In this document: positions 7,652 through 16,476 of the stretch, piece after piece
Position numbering within the stretch: position 1 is the first letter of the stretch
Layout of the letters: each line of letters starts with the position of its first letter
Origin: Methylocystis sp. Sn-Cys
GTDB lineage: Bacteria; Pseudomonadota; Alphaproteobacteria; Rhizobiales; Beijerinckiaceae
NCBI RefSeq assembly: GCF_016745395.1
Contig: NZ_JAERVJ010000001.1
Coordinates: forward strand, 310,001 to 374,000
Direction of reading: 5' to 3'
Length of the DNA: 64,000 nucleotides
Made by a program: the position numbers and the translations under genes
Notes under the pieces: model-generated
The model's database searches: none
What the model saw: the letters and a program-made list of their open reading frames with translations, nothing else
Told to the model about the DNA's origin: nothing

Positions 7652-10600
7652 CTACGCGCTCCAGCGCCCAAGCGCCTTCAGCTCTTTGAGCGCCTGTGCG
7701 TCGCGGGGCGTGACGTCGGGATAGTCCGGGTCCGCGGTAGCGGGGTCGAAATATTTCCACGAGCGGGCGCATTTGACGCCGTTTGCGCGGCTCGGAACGA
7801 CGGCGACGCCCTTGACCTCAGGGAGGCGGAAGGCGTCGGCAGGGCCCTCGCCCGTCTCGATCACGATGTCGGAGACAATGCACACTTCCGCGAAATCGAC
7901 TCCGTCCAGCGCAGCGCGCAAATGGCCGTCCGCGACATAGACGATCGGCGCCGCCTCCAAGGAGGAGCCGATGCGCTTTTGCGCGCGTTCGATTTCAAGC
8001 GCGCCGGTCACCACCGCGCGGATGGCGCGCACGCCCTCCCATTTCTTCGCCAGCGCGTCGTCGCGCCAGTGCGAGGGAATATCCGGGAAGCTCTCGACAT
8101 GCACCGAGAGGGCGTCCGCATAGCGCGCGAGCCAGGCTTCCTCCGCCGTGAAGACGAGGATCGGCGCGAGCCATGTCGTCACGCAGCGGAAGATACGCTC
8201 GATGACGGCGAGCGACGCTTTGCGTTTCACGCTCGACGGCGGCTCGCAATAAAGCGCATCCTTGCGGATGTCGAAATAGAAGGCCGAGAGATCGCTCGTC
8301 ATGAAGGGCGTGAGCAGCGCCACGACCCGCTTATAGTCATAGGCCGCATAGGCGACGCGGATTTGCGCATCCATCTCGACGAGACGATGCAGCATCAGCC
8401 GTTCGAGCTCGCTCGCATGTTCCAGCGCTGCGTCATCGTCCGCGCCATAATGCGCGAGCGCGCCGATCATCCAGCGCAGCGTGTTGCGCAATTTGCGATA
8501 GAGATCGACGAAGGTCTTGAGAATCTCGGGGCCGACGCGCAGATCGTCGGCGTAATCGGAGGCCGCGACCCACAGGCGCAGAATATCGGCGCCCGAATCC
8601 GAGATCACCTTCTGCGGCGCGACGACATTGCCGAGCGACTTCGACATTTTGCGCCCCTTCTCGTCGAGCACGAAGCCATGCGTCAGCACGGCGTCATAGG
8701 GCGCGCGGCCGCGCGTGCCGCAGCTTTCGAGAAGAGACGAGTGGAACCAGCCGCGATGCTGGTCCGAGCCTTCAAGATACATCACCTCGTCGTCGCCGCC
8801 GTCGCGCTTTCTGTGGAGGCCAGCAAGCGCGGGGAAGCTCTTCGGATCGTCGAGCACGAAGGCGTGCGTCGAGCCCGAATCGAACCAGACGTCGAGAACG
8901 TCGGCGATCTTTTCATAGTCGTTCGGATCATAGTCGGGCGCGAGGAAGCGCTCGGCGGCGCGCGTCTCGTACCAGGCGTCGGCGCCTTCCTTCTCGAACG
9001 CTTCGACGATGCGGGCGTTCACGCGCGGATCGACGAGGATCTCATGCGTGCCCTTCTTGACGAAGACGGCGATCGGCACGCCCCAGGCGCGCTGTCGAGA
9101 CACGACCCAGTCGGGGCGATTGGCGATCATGCCGCGGATGCGGTTCTCGCCCGCCGCGGGGGTCCATTGCGTGCGGGAGATTTCTTCCAGAGCGATCTCG
9201 CGCAGCGTCGGCGCATTGGACCGCGGGCCTTCAGGCCCGCCCCCATGCGCGCCTGAAGGCGCGCGGTCAATGGGCTTGTCCATCGCGATGAACCACTGCG
9301 GCGTATTACGGAAGATGACCGGCTTCTTCGAGCGCCACGAATGGGGATACTGGTGTTTGAGGCGCCCGCGTGCGATGAGATTGCCGGCTTTCACCAGCTC
9401 CGCCATCACGGCCTCATTGGCGTCGCCCTTCTCGCCCTTTTCGGTAAGCACGCGCTTGCCGGCAAAGCCCGGCGCTTCCTTCGTATAGAAGCCGTCTTCG
9501 TCGACCGTATAGGGGATGCGGTTGTCGATGCCGGACTCGGCCAGACGCCGGCCGTTCGCCATCCAAATGTCGAAGTCCTCGCGGCCGTGGCCCGGCGCCG
9601 TATGCACGAAGCCGGTGCCCGTGTCGTCGGTAACGTGATCGCCGTCGAAGAGCGGCACGTCGAAGGCATAGCCCAGATGCGCGAGCGGGTGGGCGCAGAT
9701 GAGCTCCGCGAGCGTTGACGCCGGCACATCGCGCAACCGCTCGAAGCCGTCGACCTTGGCGGCTTTGAAAACATCTCCCGCCAGCTTGTCGGCAAGGATG
9801 AATTTGGCGCCTGGGAAGGCCCAATTGTTCTCAGGCGCCTCGGTCACGCGATAGAGGCCATAGGCGATTTTGGAAGAGAAGGAGATCGCGCGATTGCCCG
9901 GCAGCGTCCAGGGCGTCGTGGTCCAGATCACCACGCGCGCGTCAGCAAGGTCCTCATCCGCGCCACGTGGGATAGGAAACGCCACCCACACCGTATCGCT
10001 AGTGTGGTCCTCATATTCGACTTCCGCTTCCGCCAGCGCCGTCTTCTCGACGACCGACCACATCACGGGCTTGGAGCCGCGATAGAGCAAGCCGTTCTCG
10101 GCGAATTTCATGATCTCGCGGGCGATGATCGCCTCGGCCGGATAGGCCATGGTGGCGTAGGGGTTGTCCCATTCGCCGGCGACGCCGAGCCGTTTGAACT
10201 CCTCGCGCTGGACCCTGAGCCAGTTTTCGGCATAGGCCCGGCACTCGCGCCGAAACGCGATCATCTCGTCGGGCTGCGCGAAATCGGGCTTCTTCTTGCC
10301 CTTGGCGCGGTAGTTTTCTTCCTCGATCTTCCATTCGATCGGCAGGCCGTGGCAGTCCCAGCCCGGAACATAGACGCAGTCCTTGCCGGTCATGCGCTGG
10401 CTGCGCGTGACGATGTCCTTGAGGATCTTGTTCAGCGCATGGCCGATATGGATGTTGCCATTGGCGTAGGGCGGGCCGTCGTGCAGCGTGAATTTCGGCC
10501 GACCCTTGGCGGCCTCGCGCATTTTGGCGTTGAGGCCGATCTCCTCCCAGCGCTTCAGGAACTCGGGCTCCCGCTGTGGCAGGCCGGCGCGCATCGGAAA

Positions 10601-10663
10601 ATCCGTGACCGGCAGATAGAGGCTCTTGGAATAGTCGGGCCCTTTGGGCGTGTCGTCGTTCAT
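7652..10663 (-). CDS. ileS: Isoleucyl-tRNA synthetase
   Basis: Class I synthetase that charges tRNA-Ile. The HIGH motif (HIGHAL) is at residues 72-77, and KMSKS ([10 protein letters not shown]) is near residue 670. The CP1 editing domain includes TTPWTLPGN and [12 protein letters not shown]. At 1003 residues it is slightly long. The cause includes a palindromic repeat inserted in frame (9219-9268) that encodes about 17 residues rich in G, P, R and S between WFIAMDKP and LREIALEEI, just after the editing domain. The C-terminal Zn-binding region reads KCARSWKYF, with only one cysteine of the usual CxxC. The gene stands in the ribF/HAD region, as is common in Alphaproteobacteria. Confidence 0.96.
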   Translation of the reverse strand: MNDDTPKGPDYSKSLYLPVTDFPMRAGLPQREPEFLKRWEEIGLNAKMREAAKGRPKFTLHDGPPYANGNIHIGHALNKILKDIVTRSQRMTGKDCVYVPGWDCHGLPIEWKIEEENYRAKGKKKPDFAQPDEMIAFRRECRAYAENWLRVQREEFKRLGVAGEWDNPYATMAYPAEAIIAREIMKFAENGLLYRGSKPVMWSVVEKTALAEAEVEYEDHTSDTVWVAFPIPRGADEDLADARVVIWTTTPWTLPGNRAISFSSKIAYGLYRVTEAPENNWAFPGAKFILADKLAGDVFKAAKVDGFERLRDVPASTLAELICAHPLAHLGYAFDVPLFDGDHVTDDTGTGFVHTAPGHGREDFDIWMANGRRLAESGIDNRIPYTVDEDGFYTKEAPGFAGKRVLTEKGEKGDANEAVMAELVKAGNLIARGRLKHQYPHSWRSKKPVIFRNTPQWFIAMDKPIDRAPSGAHGGGPEGPRSNAPTLREIALEEISRTQWTPAAGENRIRGMIANRPDWVVSRQRAWGVPIAVFVKKGTHEILVDPRVNARIVEAFEKEGADAWYETRAAERFLAPDYDPNDYEKIADVLDVWFDSGSTHAFVLDDPKSFPALAGLHRKRDGGDDEVMYLEGSDQHRGWFHSSLLESCGTRGRAPYDAVLTHGFVLDEKGRKMSKSLGNVVAPQKVISDSGADILRLWVAASDYADDLRVGPEILKTFVDLYRKLRNTLRWMIGALAHYGADDDAALEHASELERLMLHRLVEMDAQIRVAYAAYDYKRVVALLTPFMTSDLSAFYFDIRKDALYCEPPSSVKRKASLAVIERIFRCVTTWLAPILVFTAEEAWLARYADALSVHVESFPDIPSHWRDDALAKKWEGVRAIRAVVTGALEIERAQKRIGSSLEAAPIVYVADGHLRAALDGVDFAEVCIVSDIVIETGEGPADAFRLPEVKGVAVVPSRANGVKCARSWKYFDPATADPDYPDVTPRDAQALKELKALGRWSA
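9219..9268. repeat. Palindromic element, family E, inside ileS
   Basis: Two 22-base arms, inverted with respect to each other and differing at two positions, are separated by 6 bases (CCCCAT). Each arm starts or ends with GACCGCG/CGCGGTC and contains its own small hairpin around GCCTTCAGGC. The element therefore folds into one long hairpin or two short ones. It is in frame with ileS and is translated as [17 protein letters not shown]. The same two arms flank a longer insert at 42169-42393. Confidence 0.85.
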
Positions 10664-10876
10664 GGGGTCTCGAAACCGGGGTCGGGCGGCGCCGGGACGG
10701 CCGGCAAGGTCCGCGTCACATAATGGATTTGGAAAGGAAGCGCCAATCGCGCCAAATACCCGGAACCCGCGCGAGCGCAGCTCAAGCGCGGACCGGGCCG
10801 GTAATTCGTATGCGCCGCAAAATCGCCATGCCTCTCTTTAGCAAGGGGCGCGGGGGTCGGAAAGCCTCAAAAAAAT

Positions 10877-11191
10877 CTAGCGCAGCCGGCGGAAGGGTCC
10901 AAGGCCCAAAGCGTTCGCCACCCAGGCGCCCGCGCCGAGCAAGGCCACGGCCGGGACGAGGATGAGCAGGAGCCCGGAGAGGAAAAACAGGCAGAGGCCG
11001 ACGAAGAGCAGCAGGCCGGCGCCGACCAGCATGCTCTGGAACGGGCCGAGCTTGACGAACTTAACCTCGCTTTGGCCCGAGGAAATCCAGACGCGTGAGG
11101 TCGGGAAGCCGTCGTCCTCCGCCTCGGCGCGCGATTTCTGACCCGGCGGGATGATTTCTATGTCGCCTCTGCGTTCGTCGCTCATCTTCAT
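10877..11191 (-). CDS. Hypothetical two-segment membrane protein
   Basis: A 104-residue protein: a charged N-terminal half (RRGDIEIIPPGQKSRAEAEDDGFP) followed by a short predicted beta region (VWISSGQSEVKFVKLGP), then a long hydrophobic block (SMLVGAGLLLFVGLCLFFLSG and LLILVPAVALLGAGAW), probably two membrane helices, and a basic C-terminus. I do not recognise a characterised family. GAGG lies upstream of two possible starts, 11191 and 11185. It sits between ileS and the SGNH esterase on the same strand but is separated from both by over 200 bases, so it is probably its own unit. Confidence 0.7.
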   Translation of the reverse strand: MKMSDERRGDIEIIPPGQKSRAEAEDDGFPTSRVWISSGQSEVKFVKLGPFQSMLVGAGLLLFVGLCLFFLSGLLLILVPAVALLGAGAWVANALGLGPFRRLR

Positions 11192-11292
11192 TACCCCTCG
11201 GATGCGAAGATAGGGATTGGCGAACCCCGCTGCAATGCGGCGCGTCTCAACGCAGGGGTCCGAATTCGGGTTGACGAGCAGACGTGTTCCCG

Positions 11293-11429
11293 CGTCAGGC
11301 CGCGCTTGTCGCGGCTATCCACGCCGCCGACGCGGAAAGCTGAGAGCGTGAGCCGGAATAACGCCACTTATTCTCCCCGCGTGTCGCAATGTTCTGGCGT
11401 GGATGCCCGCGACAAGCGCGGGCATGACG
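11293..11429. repeat. Inverted-repeat element, family F
   Basis: Two roughly 33-base arms in inverted orientation (core CCGCGCTTGTCGCGG and CCCGCGACAAGCGCGGG, then ATCCACGCC/GGCGTGGAT) flank about 70 bases of unrelated sequence. The outer ends are CGTCA and TGACG. The shape resembles a miniature inverted-repeat element. No second copy is seen in the window. Confidence 0.65.
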
Positions 11430-11491
11430 CGGCTGCGTAGGTTCGTTAACCTGGATTCGGAACCCTGTTTCTCGACGCCGCCGCCCGCCGG

Positions 11492-11577
11492 CCGTCATTG
11501 CGCGCGAAGCGAAGCAATCCAGGGCGTCATTGTGGCTCTGGGTTGCTTCGTCGCTTTCGTTCCTTGCAATGACGGCC
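11492..11577. repeat. Palindromic repeat, family B (copy 1)
   Basis: Starts CCGTCATTGCGCGCGAAG and ends in the inverted form TCCTTGCAATGACGG; the two halves pair as GAAGCAATCC/GGTTGCTTC. Related copies are at 22345-22430, 27932-28019, 33628-33713, 45832-45917 and 55028-55106. The right end lies about 13 bases from the stop codon of the SGNH esterase gene. Confidence 0.8.
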
Positions 11578-11589
11578 CTCTACCGGTCG

Positions 11590-12249
11590 TCACCGCCAAG
11601 CGTGGTAGCGCCGGCGCTCGGGCGCCCGCAGCGTCCGCTCGACCATGGGCGCCATGCGCGCCGCGATGTAATCCGAGCCCAGCACATTAGGATGCTTGTT
11701 GTCGTCCTGGATAAGCGCGGGGTTGTTGTAGACGCCGTCGAGGAAGAAGGGATAGAGCGCCACTTTGTGCTGGGCGGCGAGCGTCGGATAGACCCAATCG
11801 AAGCGCAGCTTATAGGCGAGGTCGCGGCGGCGGGGGTACGACAGCATGCCGGCGAGGATGACCCGCGAGCCGCGCGCCTTGCTGTAGCGGACGATGGCGT
11901 CGAGATTCCGATAGACGACGGCAGGGTCTTCCTGCTGCAGCATGTCATTACCGCCGAGCTCGACGATGACGGCGTCGGCGCCATAGGCGAAGGCTTTGGG
12001 CAGCCGCTCGAGCGCGTCGCCGGTGGTGTCGCCCATCTCGGAAGCGTCGAGAACTGCGACATTTCGATCGCGCATGTGGAGCCGCCGGTTGAGCGCCCAG
12101 GGGAAAGCGGTCCCCTCCGGCAGATTATAGCCGGCGCTCAAACTGTCGCCGATGATGAGCACCCGCTTGGGCTGCGCCTGCGCGCTCGGAGGGAGGCCGG
12201 CAAGCGCGGCGAGAGAAAGGAAAGCCGCAAAAAGACGCGCGCCGCTCAT
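11590..12249 (-). CDS. SGNH-family esterase / lysophospholipase (TesA-like), exported
   Basis: A 219-residue protein with a likely Sec signal peptide ending near residue 25 (SAQAQ). The SGNH blocks are all visible: GDSLSAGY with Ser36, GGND with Asn101, and DDNKHPN giving Asp183 and His186. This matches the TesA/arylesterase family, periplasmic enzymes that hydrolyse acyl-CoA, lysophospholipid or aryl esters. It is downstream of ribF on the same strand (74-base gap). The ABC transporter genes often seen next to tesA are absent. Physiological substrate unknown. Confidence 0.88.
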   Translation of the reverse strand: MSGARLFAAFLSLAALAGLPPSAQAQPKRVLIIGDSLSAGYNLPEGTAFPWALNRRLHMRDRNVAVLDASEMGDTTGDALERLPKAFAYGADAVIVELGGNDMLQQEDPAVVYRNLDAIVRYSKARGSRVILAGMLSYPRRRDLAYKLRFDWVYPTLAAQHKVALYPFFLDGVYNNPALIQDDNKHPNVLGSDYIAARMAPMVERTLRAPERRRYHAWR

Positions 12250-12323
12250 GTCTGATCCTCCTGGCGTTAGGACTAGGAGGCTAGGGCCCCTGGCCCTCGG
12301 GCCAAGCGGGGCAGGCGCAGGTT

Positions 12324-13277
12324 TCAGCGGCGCGAGAGAATTTCCCGCGCCTTGACGCAGTCGTCCTCCATCTGGGCGATCAGCGCTTCGATGCTGTCGA
12401 ATTTCGCCTCGCCGCGGATAAAGCCGAAAAAGGCGACCTCGACCTCTTTGCCGTAGAGATCGCCCGAGAAGTCGAAGAGGAAGACCTCGAGCAGCGGCGG
12501 GCCGTTATCGAAGGTCGGCCGGCGTCCGAAATTGGCTGCGCCGTCGCGCAGGACGCCGTCCATTTCCATCGTGACGGCATAGATGCCGTGTCGCAGCCGG
12601 TTCGAGGCATCGAGCGCGATATTGGCGGTCGGGAAGCCGAGCAGCCTTCCGCGCTTGTCGCCGTGGCGGACGACGCCGCGCACAAAGTAAGGGTGGCCCA
12701 GGAGACGACGCGCCAGTTCGACGTCGCCTTTTTCCAGCGCCTCGCGCGTGGCGGTGGAGGAGACGGCTTCCAGGCTTCCCTCCTCGTCCCGAGTGATGCG
12801 GTCGACGATCTCGACCGCAAAGCCCAGCCGCGCGCCTTCCGATTTGAGGAAGGCCGCATCGCCCTTGCGGCCGGCCCCGAAACGGAAGTCATAGCCCGCG
12901 ACGACAGCCGAGAGACCCAGCCGCTTGGCGAGAATGTCCCGGGTGAAATCCTCGGCAGGCCGGGCGGCGAATTCCTTGTTGAAGGACAGAACGATCATCC
13001 CGTCGAGCCCGAGCCGCGCGGCCTGCGCCGCTTTGGCCTCAGGGGGCGTCAGACGGAAGATCACCGGCTTGCCAGCGAAAATATCGGCCGGATGCGGCTC
13101 GAAGGTGAGCAGGACGCAGGGCTTGCCGAGCTTCCTGGCCAGCGCCTGGGCGTGCGCGACAACGCCGCGATGGCCGCGATGCAGCCCGTCGAAATTGCCA
13201 ATGGCCGCGACGGCGCCTTCGAGCCCGGCGGGGGGGCTCATAGGGTCTCGGGCGAGGATGAACGATGATTGCGCCAC
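12324..13277 (-). CDS. ribF: Bifunctional riboflavin kinase / FMN adenylyltransferase
   Basis: Converts riboflavin to FMN and FAD. The N-terminal nucleotidyltransferase domain has GNFDGLHRGHRGV near residues 27-39 and the C-terminal kinase domain has the GFPTANI motif and the ENGPP-like segment DNGPPLLEVFLFDF. The 317-residue length is standard. It lies 14 bases downstream of the MaoC gene and upstream of tesA, in a run with the HAD and carbonic anhydrase genes. No FMN riboswitch-like structure is visible in the short upstream gap. Confidence 0.95.
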   Translation of the reverse strand: MAQSSFILARDPMSPPAGLEGAVAAIGNFDGLHRGHRGVVAHAQALARKLGKPCVLLTFEPHPADIFAGKPVIFRLTPPEAKAAQAARLGLDGMIVLSFNKEFAARPAEDFTRDILAKRLGLSAVVAGYDFRFGAGRKGDAAFLKSEGARLGFAVEIVDRITRDEEGSLEAVSSTATREALEKGDVELARRLLGHPYFVRGVVRHGDKRGRLLGFPTANIALDASNRLRHGIYAVTMEMDGVLRDGAANFGRRPTFDNGPPLLEVFLFDFSGDLYGKEVEVAFFGFIRGEAKFDSIEALIAQMEDDCVKAREILSRR

Positions 13278-13291
13278 GGCGGCCGCGCAGC

Positions 13292-13762
13292 TTACGCCGT
13301 CGCCGGCTTCTCCGCCGCCGGCCGCATCGCCTGCTCGCGGGACGGCACCATTACCGCCGCCTCGCCGTCCAGCACCACCTTACCGTCGACAAGGCATTCG
13401 CATTTGAGCTTGGCGCGACGGCCCTTTTCGACGAGCTCCACCACCTCGACCACGACCGTGATCACGTCGCCGATCTTCACCGGCGCGCGGAAGTTCAGGG
13501 TTTGCGAGAGATAGACCGCGCCCGGCCCGGGCAGATACATGCCGATGACGGTCGAAATCAGCGAGGCCGTATAGAGCCCGTGCACGATGCGCTCGCCGAA
13601 ACGCGTCTTTGACGCGAAATGGTCGGAGAGATGGATCGGATTGCGGTCGCCCGACAGATCGGCGAAGGCGATCACGTCGTCGTCCATCACCGCCTTCATC
13701 AGCGTCTCGCGCATGCCGACGCTCAGGTCTTCGAAATAATAGATTTTGAACGGCGTCGACAT
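13292..13762 (-). CDS. MaoC-family (R)-enoyl-CoA hydratase
   Basis: A 156-residue single hot-dog-fold protein. It contains the hydratase 2 motif region DLSGDRNPIHLSDHFA, where the Asp and His of the family catalytic dyad lie, followed by FGERIVHGLYTASLIS. Members (PhaJ-like) hydrate enoyl-CoA to (R)-3-hydroxyacyl-CoA and can link beta-oxidation to polyhydroxyalkanoate synthesis; other members act in propionate or ethylmalonyl-CoA routes, so the substrate is uncertain. It is 14 bases from ribF and 51 bases after the HAD gene, all on the same strand. Confidence 0.88.
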   Translation of the reverse strand: MSTPFKIYYFEDLSVGMRETLMKAVMDDDVIAFADLSGDRNPIHLSDHFASKTRFGERIVHGLYTASLISTVIGMYLPGPGAVYLSQTLNFRAPVKIGDVITVVVEVVELVEKGRRAKLKCECLVDGKVVLDGEAAVMVPSREQAMRPAAEKPATA

Positions 13763-13813
13763 GTAGTCACCAGATCGTTTGACGGGGCGGGCCAGGGGCC
13801 CATTTTCCCCCTT

Positions 13814-14698
13814 TTACCAGAAAACTTCGCTAGCCAAAGCCACAGGACGCGCGCCCGCAAGCTCTGTCAAGCGCGCGAGCGCGTCACGATCCACGGCTCC
13901 GCCATTCGGGCGCAGCTCCTCGGCGTGCACCCCGTCGGTGACGAAGACGCAATCGAGCCCCGCCATCCCGGCGCCGGCGAGATCGGTCAGCGCGCCGTCG
14001 CCCATGGCGAAGACCCGGCTCTTATCGACCGCGCCGCCCCGCAGAGCGGCCAGGCGTTCGAGGGCGGCGGCGTAGATCGGCGGATGCGGCTTGCCGAACA
14101 TCAGCACCTTGCCGCCCATCGCCGCATAGCGATCGGCGAGCGCGCCCGCGCAATAGACGATGTCGCCGCCGATGGCGACCACAATGTCCGGATTGGCGCA
14201 GAGCATGGTGAGATCGCGGGCTTTCAGCGCCGCGAGCCTTTCGTCGTAATCCTGTGGAATCTCCTCGCGCTCGGCGAAGAGGCCGGTGCAGACGACGTAG
14301 TCCGCCTCCTCGGGGGAAACCTTCACGACCGGAGCGCCGAGGCGGCGGCCTGCTTCCTCGAAGAGGCCGTTGTCGCGCGGCGGACCAAGATGATAGCAGG
14401 CCTGCCCCTTGCGCGAGACGATCTCGCGCAGCGTCAATTCGCCGGCGGAAACGAGATCGTCGAACGTGTCTTCCGGCAGGCCCAGCCCCAAAAGCTGCCG
14501 ACGCACTTCGGCGTCCGGCCGCGAGGCGTTGGTGATGAGCACCACCCGCCCGCCCTGCGCGCGGAAACGCCGCAAGGCGTCGGCGGCGCGCGGAAAATGC
14601 TTCTTGCCATCGATGAGCACGCCCCAGACGTCGCACAGCAGCGCGTCATAGCGCCCGGCAAGCTCATGCAGACCGGCGATCATGGGAACGTCCGTCAA
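13814..14698 (-). CDS. HAD class IIA family protein (TIGR01459-like)
   Basis: A 294-residue NagD/pyridoxal-phosphatase-type protein. Motif I reads LCDVWGVLIDG (Asp23, Trp25): the usual second aspartate of DxD, the general acid, is replaced by Trp, a feature I associate with this subfamily. Motif II is LITNAS, motif III lies near FGKPHPPIYAAAL, and motif IV is VFAMGDGALTDLAGA. A sugar-phosphate or nucleotide phosphatase role is the family guess; the DxW change makes catalysis uncertain. Its start overlaps the carbonic anhydrase stop by 4 bases, so the two are coupled, and it sits in the ribF cluster as in many Alphaproteobacteria. Confidence 0.85.
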   Translation of the reverse strand: MTDVPMIAGLHELAGRYDALLCDVWGVLIDGKKHFPRAADALRRFRAQGGRVVLITNASRPDAEVRRQLLGLGLPEDTFDDLVSAGELTLREIVSRKGQACYHLGPPRDNGLFEEAGRRLGAPVVKVSPEEADYVVCTGLFAEREEIPQDYDERLAALKARDLTMLCANPDIVVAIGGDIVYCAGALADRYAAMGGKVLMFGKPHPPIYAAALERLAALRGGAVDKSRVFAMGDGALTDLAGAGMAGLDCVFVTDGVHAEELRPNGGAVDRDALARLTELAGARPVALASEVFW

Positions 14699-15411
14699 AA
14701 GCGCGCCTCCAAAAATGCGTCGGCGTGGGCTTTTTCCGCGATGGGAAGGAAGTCGCCCGATTGCTCGTCGAGCGCCAGCAGCTTTCCATCCGAGACGCTG
14801 AAAAAGGCGCCGTGGAGCGTGAGATAGCCGCGATGCTCCAAAACCTGCACCATGGGGAAACTGCGCAAATTGATGAGGGTCTGCTTGACCGACTCGAATT
14901 CGAGCCGATGCAGATAATCCTTATCTTCGGGATCGGGCTCCCGGCCGAGCCGTTCGGCGGCTGGCGCAAGCATTTTGATCCAGTCGCCGACGAAATCGCT
15001 GTGGCTCAGCCGCGGCGTCTCGGGATCGGCGGCGATCATCGCATAGGCCTTCACGCCGCCGCATTGCCCGTGGCCCAGCACGACGACGTGCTGAACTTCC
15101 AGCGCCATGAGCGCATATTCGAGCGCGGCCGACGCGCCGTGGAAGTGATCGTCGGGCTCGTAAGGCGGCACCAGCGCCGCGACATTGCGCAGGACGAAAA
15201 GTTCGCCTGGCCCTGCGTCGAAAATCGACTCGGGGTCGACACGCGAATCACAGCAGCAGATCACCATGGTCGTCGGTTTTTGACCCTCTTCGGCGAGCGC
15301 GCGAAAACGCGCCTGCGCCGAGCGGAAGCGGCCGGAAAGAAAAACCTCGTATCCTTCTATAAGGCGCGGCGGGAGGCCGCCCTTTTTCGCGGGGCCGGGT
15401 GCGGCTGCCAT
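14695..15411 (-). CDS. Beta-class carbonic anhydrase
   Basis: Reversibly hydrates CO2. Zinc ligands and the Asp-Arg dyad are visible: CCDSRVDP with Cys54, Asp55 and Arg57, then GHGQCGG with His114 and Cys117. The 238-residue length is normal for a bacterial beta enzyme with no signal peptide, so it is cytoplasmic. The N-terminus (MAAAPGPAKKGG) is low complexity. First gene of the minus-strand run leading to ribF, divergent from a CitE-like lyase with 100 bases between the starts. Supplying bicarbonate for carboxylation is the likely role. Confidence 0.94.
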   Translation of the reverse strand: MAAAPGPAKKGGLPPRLIEGYEVFLSGRFRSAQARFRALAEEGQKPTTMVICCCDSRVDPESIFDAGPGELFVLRNVAALVPPYEPDDHFHGASAALEYALMALEVQHVVVLGHGQCGGVKAYAMIAADPETPRLSHSDFVGDWIKMLAPAAERLGREPDPEDKDYLHRLEFESVKQTLINLRSFPMVQVLEHRGYLTLHGAFFSVSDGKLLALDEQSGDFLPIAEKAHADAFLEARF

Positions 15412-15511
15412 CGATTGTTTCCGAGATGTGAATGGCGGAGACGCCTCTTATTGTGTAGACCAGCCGGCACGGCAAGAAAAAGATGAACCTACCACCCGAG
15501 CGAGCTCAAAG

Positions 15512-16381
15512 ATGATTTCGAAACTGAAACGCAGCGTCCTGGCCATGCCCGGCTCCAACGCCCGCGCGCTGGAAAAAGGCAAAAGCCTTCCCGCCGACGT
15601 TTTGATGTTCGAGCTCGAAGACGGCGTCGCCGAGGGCGCCAAGGCCATGGCGCGCGAGCAGGTCGCCTCGGCGGTGACGGGCGGCGGCTACGGCCAGCGG
15701 CAGGTGGTGGTGCGCGTCAACGCGCGCGGATCGGAATGGTACAAGCCCGACATTTCCGCGATCGCGCCGACGGGGCCGGACGCCATCGTCATCCCCAAGG
15801 TCAATTCCCGCGACGACATTCTGAAAGCCGCCGCCGATCTTGTCGCGGCCGGCGCGCCCTTCAAAACGAAACTCTGGGCGATGATCGAGACGCCCCGCGC
15901 CATCTTCGACATCGAGAAGATCGCCAGCGCGTCGGACGATCCGGCTTCGCGCCTCGAAGTGCTGGTGCTCGGGCCCAATGACATCGCCAAATCGACCCGC
16001 GCGCGCCTGACGCCCGGCCGGCCGGCGCTCCTGTCGTGGCTCTCCGCCGGCGTGCTGGCGGCGCGCGTGCACAATATCGAGATCATCGACGGCATCTACA
16101 ACGATTTCAACGATGAGGCGGGTCTGCGGCGCGAGGCCGAGCAGGGCCGCGATATGGGCTTCGACGGCAAGATGCTGATCCACCCGAACCAGATCGGGCC
16201 GGTCAATGAGATTTTCGCGCCGAGCGCCGAGGAAGTCGATTTCGCCCGCAAGATCATCGCCGTCTTCGACGAGCCGGAAAACGCCGAGAAGGGCGTGGTG
16301 CAGATCGACGGCAAGATGGTCGAGCGGCTCCATCTCGATATCGCCCGCCGCACCCTGGCGCTGATGGAGGCCGCCGGCTGA
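15512..16381 (+). CDS. CoA-ester lyase of the HpcH/HpaI/CitE family
   Basis: A 289-residue TIM-barrel protein. Family features: RSVLAMPGSN at residues 8-16, MFELEDGV at 32-39 with acidic metal ligands, VVVRVNARGS, AIVIPKV, AMIETPRAIFDIEKI and GPNDIAKSTRAR. Members cleave citramalyl-CoA, malyl-CoA or beta-methylmalyl-CoA, or hydrolyse malyl-CoA. The sequence is clearly not the canonical serine-cycle malyl-CoA lyase as I remember it, so I leave the substrate open. I chose the ATG at 15512 rather than the longer frame from 15428 because the family starts here and GAGCGAG lies upstream. Confidence 0.8.
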   Translation: MISKLKRSVLAMPGSNARALEKGKSLPADVLMFELEDGVAEGAKAMAREQVASAVTGGGYGQRQVVVRVNARGSEWYKPDISAIAPTGPDAIVIPKVNSRDDILKAAADLVAAGAPFKTKLWAMIETPRAIFDIEKIASASDDPASRLEVLVLGPNDIAKSTRARLTPGRPALLSWLSAGVLAARVHNIEIIDGIYNDFNDEAGLRREAEQGRDMGFDGKMLIHPNQIGPVNEIFAPSAEEVDFARKIIAVFDEPENAEKGVVQIDGKMVERLHLDIARRTLALMEAAG

Positions 16382-16476
16382 CAAGCGGATGCCGGCGCAT
16401 TAGCCTGTTTCGCGCGCAATCTGCGTACTTTATACCTGCTTCACCCATGGGGTGAAACGCAGCGAGGACGATCAGC

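Larger units (their letters stand above)
11192..11589. other. Gene-free interval with two repeat elements
   Basis: About 400 bases without a convincing ORF, between the small membrane protein and the SGNH esterase. It holds a family F inverted-repeat element (11293-11429) and a family B element (11492-11577), listed separately. The first 100 bases probably carry the promoter of the small membrane protein. Confidence 0.6.

Noticed and set aside
13278-13291. An FMN riboswitch in front of ribF
   Set aside because: The gap to the MaoC gene is only 14 bases; no room for the structure.
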